From the NCBI RefSeq assembly GCF_029168945.1, contig NC_083604.1, positions 69,890,211-69,954,210 on the forward strand: a DNA stretch of 64,000 bases, given 5' to 3'. This DNA comes from Cannabis sativa. Its lineage: Eukaryota; Streptophyta; Magnoliopsida; Rosales; Cannabaceae. Below the pieces are notes generated by a model, which was not told the origin of the DNA, searched no databases, and worked only from the letters and a program-made list of their open reading frames with translations. The position numbers and the translations under genes were made by a program. This document shows positions 1-12,466 of the stretch, piece by piece (the first letter of the stretch is position 1; each line of letters opens with the position of its first letter).

Positions 1-1064
1 TGTTAAGCATGGAAATAATATAATTAGCTATTATCAAAATAAATCCTTGATCTTGATTATATGTTCCAGTTTAGATTTACTGTTGTAATAGTTAATGATA
101 CCATTAAAGTTCTTTGATAAAGTATCACATTACCTTAGTTGAGTGGGAGAAAATTAAAATTCTTTATCCATCTTCATTTGGTTGATATTTGTGATAGGAA
201 CTTAAGAACACCTCTGATAAAAACAGATCTAACCATTCACATGGATAGAGATAACTTATTAGAATTATGAGAATAAGATAGAAGAATTCTTGCATAGTCT
301 ATTCGAAAGACTTGATTCAAGATTTCTAATCCTCATAACATTTTATGGTATCTTGATTTGATTGCTTAATCTCTAGCAAGTATTTTACACTTCAAATACT
401 AGACTGCTATGTTGTTGACCTAATCTTAGAGAAACTTACAGTTTCAGACTAAGATAATAAGTCACAATGAGATGTTCCCAGAAACAATAGTAAAAGGTTA
501 AAAGTTTCTAACCAGACATCTGCTATTGAGTGGGAGCCATCTGAGATGTAATCAAATAGGGAACATTAGTGGACAATCAAGAAAGATTTATGAAAGTGAC
601 CTATATGTTAGATATTAAGGAACTATGCATTAGTGATCCCAATATCCACACCGACTCATTAAGAATTATGAGATGGTGGTTACTCTGGGGGTGGAGGAAT
701 CATTATAGAAGAGTGTAAAAACCCATCTATAATAATTCAAGCTTCATCAGAGAAGATATAACTTTGTAAATTTGAAATTACCAGAAAGTTATTTTACTGA
801 AGGAAATTCTATACTGCATTATCTCAATTCCAAATTTTAAAATTTGAGAGATATGTCTTCTGTTTGTTCAGATGTACCTAATGGGCAGTAAGAATTTCAG
901 TATCCCTTGATGAGTAAAGCATATAGTGAAGGAGGTTTCATAAGTTTTATGAACCTGGTTCCAGATATATGGGTGGATTCAAATATACTACACTTGATCA
1001 AAGGATCAAGGCAAAAGATTGATTGTAATGCACAACTTGTTTTATGTAAGTGCAAGTGGGAGTT
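1..1064 (+). mobile_element. 3' internal region of family A Copia-like retroelement (5' part outside window)
   Basis: This stretch leads directly into an LTR starting TGTTGG at 1065, with a purine-rich tract (CAAGTGGGAG) just before it that fits a polypurine tract. It has no long reading frame. Segments of it, such as the ACTCTGGGGGTGGA motif near 680, recur upstream of the second family A LTR near 33570, so it belongs to the same family. It probably lies between the end of pol and the 3' LTR. No protein domain can be recognised. Confidence 0.6.
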
Positions 1065-2995
1065 TGTTGGGTTTTGTGCCCTAAATAAAACCCATTACAA
1101 TCTGATTAGTTATCAATTTAGAATTTTGAAGTGAATTATGATTACATGTATGTTACATGTTTATGGTTTAATATATATATATATATACTTGATATATGCA
1201 CAAAATCAGTTAAATCCAGAACATATAGTTATTCACAATTACAGTATTGTCAATACAGTGGAATGTGATTGTGATTATATGATTCAAAAGATTTGGTCCC
1301 TGTTCATCAGTGTTTTGGATTTACACTGATGTGATAATCAGCGATGAAGTATACTTACACTTGGAGTAAGTGTTATGTTCTTTCCAGAACATTGGCAAAG
1401 TATACTAGTTTTGAATGTATGGAGTATACATTGGACTGGACCGATATTGAACTTGGTCAAAGATATTGTAAACTTACCGTTGTATCTTTCCAAGTCAATG
1501 TCAGAAGTTGATCTTAGATTAAGAGAATCTAAATCCTGATATGCTTAGGCTCAATCTCAGGAGTGCTATTCATGTTCTTTGATTTATTAGTTAAGCCTAC
1601 TTTTGGGTCAGGGTAATACATATATTTTGGGAACATGATAGCATAACTGAGTGGGAGTGCTGAACATAAATATGGAAATCTATAGCTTCTACTGGTGTAT
1701 AGAAGTAAAGTGATGATTCCTTTTGAGCTTAGTTAAATAGAAGTAAATGGATGAGCTCTTGTTTCAGTGACTACATATTAAATCACTAAAATATCATTTA
1801 CAGGTAACTAAGTGTTCAAAGGGGCAAAATACATTGAGGGGTGTAAATGGTAAATTGGTCCCATCTCGATGTAAATCATCTATATAGAGGATCTCTAAAT
1901 CACATTAAGATTATAACAATGGTTAAATGAGATAGCATATTGATATCGTGAAACATATGATATGCTCTATATAAGTCTGAGAGTGCAATTCCAAGTTCTA
2001 AGAGTGGATTCAACAAGGAATAAATAAGTTAGGGATTTACTTGGTAAATCGGTTCAACTTATTGGAAGCTCAGCATATAGATCCATGGTCCCCATTCTAG
2101 TTGAGACTATACTGTTTGTAAGACTCTATAATTGATTTATGATTAATCAATTATAATTCTAAAAGTTAGACTATGTCTAATTTGTGAATTCTCATAGTTT
2201 AAGGATGAAATTGTAAATAAAAGGGTTTCTAGGTTTAATTATTAATTAAGAGACTTTGCATGTCTAATTAATAATTATTTTAAATGGCAATATTATTTAA
2301 TAATCTATTTTAGTTATTAAATAATTAGTTTTGGCATTTAAAAGATTGGAATTGGAAAAATGGCAATTTTGGAGAAATAGAAATAAAATTGAGGAAACTG
2401 CAAAATTCCAGTGAGGCCCATACACACCATGGCCGGCCACCCTTTGCATGTTTCCCAATTATTATTTTCAATTTAAATTGCCATATAATTGCTAATCAAA
2501 GCCTAGCCTAAATAGAAAAGTGGTGGATTACACTAAATAAGGCAGTTAATCAATTACACAGTAAAAGAGGAAACTGCTTATTTGGAAAGTTGTGCTCTTC
2601 CCTTTTCCTATATATAGTAGCCCTTTGCTCTCTTCTCTTGCATGCATTGTATCACACGAATTCAAGAGAGAAAACAAGAGAGAATTTCGAAAATCCTAGT
2701 GAGAGAGAAGTGCCCACACACATCACTCAGTGCCTCAATCATAGTTTGGAAGACTGTGAAGGATCACATCCAACTGAAGAATTTTCGGGCTCAGATCTTG
2801 ATTATACTCTGCTACAGACAGGAATCAAGGGTTAGAGATTTGAGTGGAAGGAGACACTTAATTCCGCTGCCATCACTGTCAGTTATTCTTAACTTTTATG
2901 TGTTTAATTCATCATTTTAGAAGTTCAATTTTAGGTTGTTAAATCAACATACTTGTGAGTAGATCTAAGTTCCTGGTAAAATATAATTTCCAACA
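1065..2995 (+). mobile_element. Family A LTR, 1931 bp (TGTTGG...CCAACA)
   Basis: The LTR has matching inverted ends, TGTTGG at 1065 and CCAACA at 2990-2995, and follows a polypurine-like tract. A second copy at 33998-35852 shares the start, the CCTAAATAAAAC motif, the middle blocks and the end, but has many differences, so the two are separate older insertions. A TATA-like CTATATATAG lies at 2608-2617, about 390 bases before the LTR end, as expected for a retroelement promoter. The short reading frames inside it are not genes. Confidence 0.75.
2608..2617 (+). promoter_or_regulatory. TATA box of family A LTR
   Basis: CTATATATAG occurs in the right third of the LTR; the homologous LTR has TATAAATAG at 35430-35438 in the equivalent place. 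This is the likely start point of element RNA. Confidence 0.5.
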
Positions 2996-4870
2996 CATCA
3001 ATGGGTAACAATGAGATTTATCATGGATGTTGATGTTCAAAGAGTTTTTCCTGTATTTTAGTTTGTATACAGTTGTTTTGTAGTTTTATTATAGTTTTGC
3101 TACTTGCATATGTTATTTCATTATAAAACTAATATGCAACTATTTGCACAAAACTTACTATGTATAACTACTATTTCTTAGTCCCCGTTAAATTAAATTC
3201 CTGCATAATATATAAACTATCATAAAACGATAATGCAACTATAAGGCAACCAAAACAAAAAATAAACAGACTTATACGTAACTGGTTGTACCTTAATTCG
3301 ATTTTACTCTTCTTATTGTGTTTTTAAAAAAATATATTTATATTAGAAACCAGTAATCAATCAAAATGCAACTGTATATAACGTAGATGTATTATTCATA
3401 AGGTTTTTTTAAAAAATTTCACATCATACATTGTTTTGGATTTGGTGGGAGATCCAGATCTGTTTGTTATAGATCTACATTTCATGAATCTGGATTACGA
3501 TATTAGGGGGAGTTGTTTTGATCGAATAAAACAGAAAACAAATGTGTAATTTCAGTTTCTTCACAGTTTTTCTGATTTTTTTTCGTCATTTTCTGTTTAG
3601 ATCATTGCAGGTCTTCTTTTCTAGTTGATTTCGCCAGAATTAATAGTTGTATTTTCCTCGTTTTGGTTTCATTTTGGTTGTTTTGCAGTTTTAAACGATC
3701 GAGGTATGTTCATCTTCAACGTTCGCTTTGTACAGCTGAAGGCTTAGTGCATGTGGTATTTTTGTAAATATTTGTATGTGGACTATATAAATGTTTAATG
3801 GGCTGACCCATAGTATTTTTGTAATTTTTTTTTCTTTTTTTTTGTATTTTTCTGTAAATAAAATTCACTATAGACAATATATTAATTAGTGACTAATTCT
3901 AATTTAATATTTTGTAAATTGATAATAAAATATGACATTCTACTCATTTAGAAGAAAAAGAAAAAGAAACTTCTACAATAAAAAAGGGAAAAAAAATATA
4001 ATTATCATTCCAAAATAATTTGATTGACAATTGGCCCTTTATTTTTGTTATTTTTTAATAGATTGGTTCAATAATTTTGATTTTGTTGTAGTCCTCTATC
4101 GTTAATAATTAACAATGAAAATCAAAAGATCAATTTACTAAAAAACACTATAACATAATGTTTGAGTGGCTCTCCATGCATGACTATTTCTGGACATGTC
4201 ATTTTCTTGACCATACACGTGTCATTATTAAAGCTTCTTGTAGGTTCAACAGAAAATTAAAATAGAAAGTTAGATATGAATTAATAATGCCTAGCACAAA
4301 CTAAATTAAGTGCATTTAGAAAAGAAAGAAAAACTTTTCATAAAAAAAGAAAAAAAAAATCTAAAATAAGTGTGCCTAATATTCTACTCTTTATTCTAGT
4401 AAGCTTTTCTCATCATTTATGATTTTTCTTTTTTTTTTTAAAAAAAAAAAACATTTATTAGAATAAGAAAAGTATTTCCTTGTATAAGGTCCCAGCTCAT
4501 CTATAAAAAAAATAAAAAAAATCCTAACTCATTATGACAGCATTTATTTTTGGTTGGTTTTGCCTTTAAATAAAAGTTATATTGTTGAGCTAGTTATAGG
4601 TAGAGAATTAAAGACAAAATTTATAATACGATGAAAATCTACAATTGAATGCAAAGCTAAAATATAATTTATTCAGCAATACAAAAATAAATAAATGTTA
4701 TTTTAGAATAATATTTATAATTATTTTTTAATATATAATAATTAAAGAACTAAGTTGCGCTTAAATAATATTTATATATTATTTGTTTTTAAAAATTGAA
4801 AATAAAGAATTTGTATAAAAATATTAGTGATATAGAATTTACTCATACGATGTTTAGTGTTATTCGTGTT
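2996..4870. other. AT-rich intergenic DNA, no gene seen
   Basis: No coding frame of note. It contains runs of A or T (for example near 3830 and 4430-4450) and no clear terminal repeats. It may be old repeat debris. Confidence 0.5.
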
Positions 4871-4879
4871 TTTGGTAGG

Positions 4880-5670
4880 GGACACGTGAAATTCAAATAA
4901 TAAATACAGGTTATATATCTAAGGCCCAACAATAGACCCAAACAATATTATTGGTTAGATCCATATATCATCGATCTTTTCGAATGAACAAGAAACAACT
5001 CATCTAGGCAAAATCCCATCCATCATGGTCAGTACCCGAAAATACATAACATAGTGTAACAGGATGAAGCATTCAACGTGTATCAAAAAATCCAGCATAG
5101 TTACCATTTATTACCATATCGTACAAGATCAAGAATTATCTTCTTATAATCTCTAATGGAAGATAATATCTCAATAAATAAGGAAACAAGATAATTGTCA
5201 ATCAAGCAATTAATGTGTCATTAATTCTCCACGATGATAGGACATGATTTTAACATGTAGCATCGTGATGTGGTCTCCACGTCAGTGCTCCCAGGGTCGA
5301 CGGGCTTCACCAGATGAGCCCAAAGTAAATATTATATTTGTAAATTTCTCATTATAGAGAAAAATAGTAACTTGTATGACCTCTATACACTATAAATACT
5401 CAACAAACTCTACATGCAAAGGGTTAAAAATTCGTGGCTCACTTATGCAAAAAATAGAATGCTCATACCTTATTGTAATCCCTTAGGTTTTTCAAGCCTC
5501 TGTCAATAATATTGACTCATGGACTAAGGCTCATTAACGCCTTAACCACGTAAAATCCTTGAATGTTCGTATTTTATTTTCTTTGAATTATATTTCTTTG
5601 GCTCTTACATTTAAATTATTAGTTTTTGAAAAATTCGATAAATATTTTAGTATTTTGATTAAGAGCTAAA
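4880..5670 (+). mobile_element. Degenerate Gypsy-like LTR (approximate limits)
   Basis: A TATA-like TATAAATAC (5391-5399) is followed about 130 bases later by the CTCATGGACTAAGGC / AACCACGTAAAATCC block (5517-5552). This layout is typical of the R-U5 part of plant Tat/Athila-like Gypsy LTRs. A gag-like reading frame starts a few bases downstream at 5678. The left limit is not defined and no partner LTR is seen. Confidence 0.45.
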
Positions 5671-5677
5671 GGAGGCA

Positions 5678-6950
5678 GTGATACCATCAATAATTACACA
5701 CTATAATTATGGTACTCTCTCCCGAACTAAATTTGGTCTTCATTATCACGACACTTTGATGGACGATGTTGATCTTAATGCCAAAATAGGACTCAATGAG
5801 AATCCCACTGAGGCAACAAGTCGTCGGAAAGGAAAAGATCAACACGATAAGCATGGTCTTCACGATGATCCCATTGATGAAGGAGAAGAAGAAGAGGAAA
5901 TTGAGGATCTTGATCCCACAGATCCAGAAGACGACGACATCAATTAGGGAAATGAGAAAAATTAGCCAAATCTTGAGGTCGTTGAAATGTCCAAAAAACT
6001 AGAAGCAGCTGAACAGAAGTAAGCAGCGCAAGAAGAATTTTCTCGTTTAATGCTAGAGAAATTTGTGATGTTGGAAGCTAGGGGTGTTCATCAAACCGCC
6101 CAAACCACCCGTACCGCACTAAAAAAAAATGCAGTTTGAAATTCTTTGCGGTGCGGTCGCAGTTTGAATTTTTCCTAAACCGCGTGGTACGGTTTGCGGT
6201 TTTAAATTATTAATATCCGGTTCAAACCACACCGCATCACACATTATAAAAATACCAATTTTTATATTTATTTAAGTCTAATATGTGAATGTCCAACCCA
6301 AAGCCCACTAATTATTGTATTATTAAAACTTAAATTTTTTTTCATATTTATTTTAAAGCCTTATGATATTTTTGATAAGTGTTGCTCAAGCTTTGTTATA
6401 TTTGTGATAGTTCAATTATTGGTGATAGTCTAAACTGCAAAAATTGCACTACACCGCACTATTTTTTGCAGTGCAGTTTTTGCAGTGTTTTAGTTTTACG
6501 GTGCGGGTGCGATTTGGAAAATTGGAAAAACAACATGTGCGGGTTAGTTTGAAAAAATAGTCAAAAACCGCACCATTCGCACCATGAACACCCCTTTTGA
6601 AAGCCATATTTGGAGGAGGAAACCAGAATCCTGGCGAGAACATACTAAATAATGCTACTCCTCAGGATAATAATATGAGGAAAACGAATCCAAAAGATCC
6701 TGACACCCATAATCCTCCTAAGGATAAATGGACGAGAAAAGTAAGAGAAACTTCCAAGAAAGCTACTCCTAATGATCAGCAAAAGAGAACAAATCCTGCC
6801 AGCCAAGCTCCTAAGAAAAATAAAGGAATCAATGCTTCAGGGCAAGGTCACCGAACTGATTTTAAAGGCAGAGCTGCACATAATCTCATGCTCAGGAACA
6901 ACAACCCACCGCCAAAAAAGACAAAAAATCATTTGGAGAGTTCTATATTT
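5678..6950 (+). pseudogene. Gag-like ORF of a Gypsy-type element, broken by stops and a MITE
   Basis: The first 89 codons (5678-5947) encode a charged protein with an acidic run near its end (EGEEEEEIEDLDPTDPEDDD). After the stop the same frame continues, with further stops near 5970 and 6021, as a lysine/glutamate-rich, probably helical stretch up to 6078. A hAT-type MITE (6079-6596) is inserted there. The frame resumes beyond it with a basic, Asn/Pro/Lys-rich segment to about 6950. The element's TSD keeps the two halves in register. Position after an LTR and composition suggest the 5' coding region of a Tat-like Gypsy element. No catalytic domain is present, so the assignment rests on context. 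Confidence 0.45.
6079..6596. mobile_element. hAT-type MITE inserted in gag-like ORF
   Basis: Terminal inverted repeats TAGGGGTGTTCAT and ATGAACACCCCTT bound 518 bases. The flanking 8-mers TTGGAAGC (6071-6078) and TTGAAAGC (6597-6604) match except for one base, fitting an 8-bp hAT TSD. The interior is rich in GCGGT/CCGCA motifs, is partly self-complementary, and has no transposase. A second hAT element with the same ends sits at 63129-63737. Confidence 0.8.
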
Positions 6951-6989
6951 TATTCTATTTTAATAATGATTTTTCGATGTAAATTTTGA

Positions 6990-8340
6990 AATATATTTAT
7001 TTCAAATGTAGATATTTTGAAATTTTTAATTTTAAGAATTAGATTAAAGTTGAAAATTAATTTGTTAATTAATTTTATATCAACTTAAATCAAGTAATTT
7101 TTTTTATTAATGATTAGTTAAAATAAATAGACTAAAATATATTATATTTTAATTAGAAAATCAAGGATTAGTTTATGAGATGTCTAGATAGTAATTTTAT
7201 GAGTAGACTTCTGGTATTTTTCTGAATCTATTTAATTAAATAGAAAAATTAATATTTAAGTTAATTTTATTTAAGACACTTAAATATTAAATATTTTTTT
7301 GAGAGATTTAATTAAATAGAAAATTATATTTGTGTTAAAAATTAATTTAATTTTAGATCAACATTAATTAAAATAATTTTTCCAGGTTTATTTTATTTTA
7401 TTTTGTAATTCAAAAATGTATTTTTAAATACATTAGATTTTAAATTATGATTAGAGATACATATTTATAGAAAATTAGATTTAAGTTGAAAAATTAATTT
7501 TAATTAATTTTGGACCAACTTAAATTAAGTAATTTTCATAATATTTATGGAAAATTAATACTAAGGATGGAAGATAAATTTTTATTTTCAGATCTGTCCA
7601 TGTATATATATAATTTTATAAATATTAAATTGAAATTTGTATTTAGAGTTATCTAAATTAATAATTTTAATTAAATAAATATATTAATATTAAAATTCAT
7701 ATCAAATGAAAATATAATCCTTTAAAATAATGAGTTTTACTATAAGGATATTCGTTCTCCATTATTAGTTCTACATAGTTATTGTTTTAATGAGATTCAT
7801 CCCTAATAGATATTCATTCATTAGTAATTTAACGCTATAGAATCTCGAAAGATAAATATTATTGTAAGTCTTTTATTCTTGGTAACGATCACTCCAATAG
7901 TGACTGCTAAGAGTAGGGCTTACAAGTATGAAACAATAGTGGAAGCTCATAAGATAGAATGACCTTGACTCTCGCCTAAACACGACAACGCCAAATTCTT
8001 ATCTTGATTGAATAAAAGGTTGCTAGAATGGTATCCATTTTAGAAGAGCTGACTACTCTATTCAATGAATAATATCTTTGACTCTAGCCTAAACGGGACA
8101 CTGTATCAGTTTGTTGGATACCTTAGAAATTATTTAAGATATGATTGTTTTGTATTTTCACATGTCTTTCTTACTTGTTAAATGTATAATAATTATTGAA
8201 TTGTGTATGAATTTATATTGAACCTTCAATTTGTTTTCTGTTATTAGTTATTGTAGTTTTAATTTTGAGTCTTCATTGTCAGTCTAACTTATTTGTTGAA
8301 TCGTGCAAATTGAATTAAATTGGTTATTTTACGAACAACC
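6990..8340. other. AT-rich repeats and old repeat debris
   Basis: Variants of an AAGTTGAAAATTAATTT / AACTTAAATCAAGTAATT block recur near 7045-7100, 7330-7380 and 7490-7540, suggesting a decayed tandem or inverted repeat. From about 7850 to 8130 two similar segments (GACTCTCGCCTAAAC and GACTCTAGCCTAAAC) occur about 110 bases apart. No gene is seen. Confidence 0.4.
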
Positions 8341-8352
8341 TATTAATGAGAG

Positions 8353-8465
<113 letters not shown>

Positions 8466-8516
8466 TATTATGTTTTACATTTTTGTAGCTAAAATTAAGG
8501 GGAGAAGTAACCAAAT

Positions 8517-8900
8517 CACTACTACAAAATTGGCTTTTCCCATCAGTTTATAACTGTCATTTATACTATTTCCCAACGGTTCCTAAAACCGTTGGCTATG
8601 TGGGTGTCATAAAAATTTGAAACTTTAAATGACGGTTTATAACTGTTGGAAAAAGTTACTTTAAATGACGGTTAAGAACTGTTGGAAAAAATCACTTTAA
8701 ATGACGGTTTATAATTGTTGGGAAAGACTTCCATCAGGTAGTAACTGATGGAAAACATCTTTTTAAATGACAGTTTATAACCATTGAGAAAATCCACTTT
8801 AAATGACAGTTTATAACTATTGGAAAAAGCTTCACTCAGACTATAACTAACAAAATACACCACTTAAAATGACGGTTATAAACTGATGGATAATAAAAGG
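8517..8900 (+). mobile_element. CACTA-type transposon end with subterminal repeats
   Basis: The end motif CACTACTACAAAATTGGC starts at 8517. It is followed to about 8890 by some nine variants of a motif around GACGGTTTATAACTGTTGG, spaced roughly 30-45 bases apart and partly in alternating orientation. Such subterminal arrays are known transposase-binding regions in CACTA elements. No matching opposite end (…GTAGTAGTG) was found, so this is one end of a truncated or rearranged element. Confidence 0.6.
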
Positions 8901-9720
8901 TAAGGGAGAAATTGCAAATGTTAATACAATTCTCTCCCTGCATTTTTATAATTTAAATTTTCAATATACAATAATGAAAAAATATAATAACATTAATAAT
9001 TAATTAAGGAATGAACTCCTTATAATTTTAACCCCATAAAAACATTAATTGGAATTAAATTAATAATAGTAAATTAATAAATAAAAATCAAAATCTGAAA
9101 CTGAAGACGTCGTTGAGCCGAACCGAACCACTCTCAGATAACTGAGGACGTCGTCTCTTAATTAACCATTACCTTTACATATATATTTATACTCAAATTT
9201 AAATTTATGTTATTTTTCAAATTAAAATAAAGTGCTATATATGAAAACTGTGTCAAACCCAATTAAATTGGCTCAAGCATCTTCCCATGCCTTTTTCAAC
9301 CCAATCACAGTTCATCAAGTATTTCCGTGCTCCAACGTCCAAGCCCACTACAAATTAGTTGATGATTCAATTCAATTCAATTCAAGGTGGGCCATTAATT
9401 ATTGGGATAATTTCAAAAAAACATAAAATAATTAAAAAAAAAATTTCAAAAATAAGATTTTACGGAATTTTAAATATTTTTTAAGATTTTATTTATATAA
9501 AATATGATCTTTTGCTGTATTTTTATATTGTACTCTTGTTATTTTATTGTTAATTTTTTGTTATTAGTTTATTATTTTTTATGTTATTTTGATGTTATTT
9601 TCCTGTTACTTTTATGTGGTTGTCTTATTTTTTTTTTTTTTTTGTGTTTTTATATAATACCGTAAAAATATAGAAAAAAACTTTGAAGGTAAATATGTAA
9701 ATATTTTACCAAAAATAGTA
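8900..9720. other. AT-rich DNA, no gene seen
   Basis: Contains a short GC-richer patch near 9100-9160 with two GACGTCGT motifs, and T-rich runs. Short reading frames here have no recognisable features. Confidence 0.4.
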
Positions 9721-10960
9721 GTTTGTGTACTTTTTCTTTAATTATTTATGGGATTTTTTCATAAATATGGAAAAATAATTTAAAGTTACTTTTATAAGTC
9801 ATAAATAGATAATGCAAAAAAAATATGAGATTAAAAAGTAATCAAAGTTTAAAATATAAGAAACCAAACAAAAGAATATAAATAAATTTGTAAAACTTCT
9901 AATAACAAATGTCACCGGAAAAGTCGTCGGAGAAGACACCGACACTAGAAAAGTCACCAAAAAATCCATCAATGCTAAAAAAATCATCGTCCCCAAAAAA
10001 GTCGTTGGAAAGTCATTGGAGTTGTCTTATCGCTGAAAAAGTCACCGGAATTAGATATTTTAGATATAAATTAATATAAAACGACTTCTATAATATAATA
10101 AATAAAAATAAGTAATACACAATAATTCAAACTAATTATAATAAAAAAAAAAGAGAAAATTAGTTCTTAAAATACTAAAACATAAATTAAAAATAAAACT
10201 AGTTCTACAACAAAATGAGTAAAAACGAATAACACATAATACCTCATAAATCGGTTATAATTTAAAAAAAAAATGTGGGGATCAATTCTAAAAATACCGA
10301 GACATCCAGTTCCATAACAAAATAAATAAAAATAAAAAACATACAATAACTCAAAATATAATATAAAAAAATTTGTTATATTTATAAACTAGATAAAAAT
10401 TTAAGACAAAGAACCTAGTTTCGTAAAGTAACTAAGATAAAAACTTACACTTAAAAGTTAGTTAAATAAAATAAATAAATCAAAAATCAGTTCATTGAAT
10501 TAACTAAATCAAAAATCGATTCCCGAAATAACTAAATTAAAAACAAGTTCCTTGAATTAAATAAATCAAAAACCAATTTATGAAATAAATAATTCAAGAA
10601 CCGTTTTCTGAAATAACTTATGTAAAAAAAAACCAGATGCAGCATAAAAATAACACACAATAACTCAGAAATTAGTTATTAAACAAAAAACAAGAGTGAA
10701 TCAATTCCAAAAATACTGATACATAAATTAAAACAAAAACAGTTCCACAACAAAATGAGTAAAAATAAATAACAAACAATAACTTAAAAATTAACGTTCT
10801 AATTAAAAAAACAAAAAAAGAATCAATTCCAACAATATTGAAGCATAAATTAATAGAACCGGTTCCACAACCAAGTTAGTAAAAATATACAACAAACAAT
10901 TACTCAGAAACCGTTTATAATTAAAAAAAAAACATTATAAATATTCTGATGATCAAACTA
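9720..10960. repeat. Minisatellite-rich repeat, copy 1
   Basis: It starts with GGGATTTTTTCATAAATATGG and contains several GAAAAGTCACCGG-like units (9908-10045). These are followed by degenerate units of roughly 80-160 bases built around CAAAATGAGTAAAAA.AAATAAC, ACAATAACTCA and AACCGGTTC-type blocks. A related but shorter version is at 14690-15420. The family is unknown and no intact coding sequence is present. Confidence 0.55.
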
Positions 10961-11776
10961 TGCATACGAGATTGAAAAAGACACCTTCATCACAATTTTG
11001 TCACTCTAATAATACTCTAAGAATTATTACTCAATTACACAAGAAGAGGCAAAAAAAGGAATGAAATGATATGGATGTATTATTATTTATATTTCATTAT
11101 TATGAATTATCGAGCACAATGTTAAAAGCACATTAAGCAAACTATTTTCCTCACAAGACACCAAAACAGCAATGTAAAATTAAGTGAAGTACTACATAAA
11201 AAAAAAAAGTGAATACAATAACAACACAAGAGAAGAAAACAAGTCAAACAAAAACTCAAATTTGGGATTCACTATATACAAAAACACAAGCATTACAACA
11301 ACAACTAACAATAAAATAAACACAAAGCAGGATGCAAAACAATAAAAGTTGACGGTTATTTTCCTTCGAACCCAAAAAAGAAAAACTTGAGTAAGAATAA
11401 AAATGCATATACAAATTACCAAGTTAAATATCATGATATACATACAAACATATATCCCAAAACTGTTTGACATTATCTACAATATTAAAAAGTTTTAAAC
11501 TCTAATTCTAAGGATCAATTATTAAATAATACCAGTCTTACTAATTTCAAGCACATAGTTCGGTAACACAGTTTTACGTACTATTCATCTCCATGCATAT
11601 ACCGTATTCTTCTTCTCTTTCGATTTCTATATATGTATAATGTCAATTCTCATCATCACTTCTTCTTCTGTACCTTGCTTTCTGCAGTATAATTTCGGTG
11701 TCTGTAACACCTTTTTGAAGTTGCAAAAGTGAAGGATAAGACTGTAGCAACCTATTATTGCTAAAACAGAAATATT
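10960..11776. other. AT-rich DNA, no gene seen
   Basis: A 93-codon minus-strand frame at 11192-11473 is a hydrophobic Phe/Leu/Val translation of A-rich DNA with no start context or motif, and is not annotated as a gene. The final bases (ATATT, 11772-11776) are the left TSD of the adjacent solo LTR. Confidence 0.5.
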
Positions 11777-12226
11777 TGTAAAGTTTTTTTTTGGCAACTA
11801 AAATATTTATTCTTTTATGGTAAGATTGATTTGCATTCATACCCGATTTTATTACCTTGTATATTTGGTTTTTATTGCTCTTTTCTATGTTAGGAAAGAT
11901 GCATTTTTCAGAACTTTTCTTGTATGGAAACTTCTTATAAGAGAAACAATCCTCTTATGGAAAGTTGGTTTTTAAAGGAAACTTTGATCTTTATCACTTT
12001 CCTTGTTAAGTTCGATTTTGTCTTGATTATATCAGATCATATTCGCTGTTTATAACAGGTTTCAAGACCCAATACAAAGATTGGACCCGTTTATAGCAAG
12101 TTTCCTTTTCTGGTCTGATTTGCTGCGTTAGATTTCGATTCTGATGCTGCAGATCGAGTTTTTCTTAAGAAAGTTTTGTACAGCTGTAGATTCAATCTTG
12201 TGACTGTCTCTAGGGTTTCTATGTTC

Positions 12227-12235
12227 TATAAATAG
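12227..12235 (+). promoter_or_regulatory. TATA box of solo LTR
   Basis: TATAAATAG at the position equivalent to 16421-16429 and 25523-25531 in the complete element's LTRs. Confidence 0.6.
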
Positions 12236-12420
12236 AACCTAGAGAGCAACCATTCAAATCAACTCTTCTAGTATTCATTTTTTGCATTTTTCTTATTTGT
12301 GAGAAGAGAGTTTCTTTGTTTTGTGAGAGCCTAGTTGTTCATCTAGGTTCTAGAATGTTCCATATTTGTTCTTACACTGTCCTAGAATTTGTTAGAATGA
12401 CTTGACTGAACAAGAGAGTG

Positions 12421-12466
12421 GTCTTCGGGAGAAGACTTGTTGAAGCCTTACTTCGGGAGGAAGTAA
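12421..12466. promoter_or_regulatory. Paired CpG palindromes in Sirevirus LTR (single copy)
   Basis: GTCTTCGGGAGAAGAC (12421-12436) and TTACTTCGGGAGGAAGTAA (12448-12466) each form a short hairpin with a CGGGA-type loop. CpG-containing palindromes in LTRs are a known trait of Sireviruses and are thought to act in cis. Here the pair occurs once. Confidence 0.6.

Noticed and set aside
8541..8890. Spaced direct repeats resembling a CRISPR array
   Set aside because: Plant context, variable unit and spacing, mixed orientation and an adjacent CACTA terminus; it is a transposon subterminal array.
11192..11473. 93-codon hydrophobic minus-strand frame
   Set aside because: Phe/Leu/Val translation of A-rich DNA, without motif or supporting signals.
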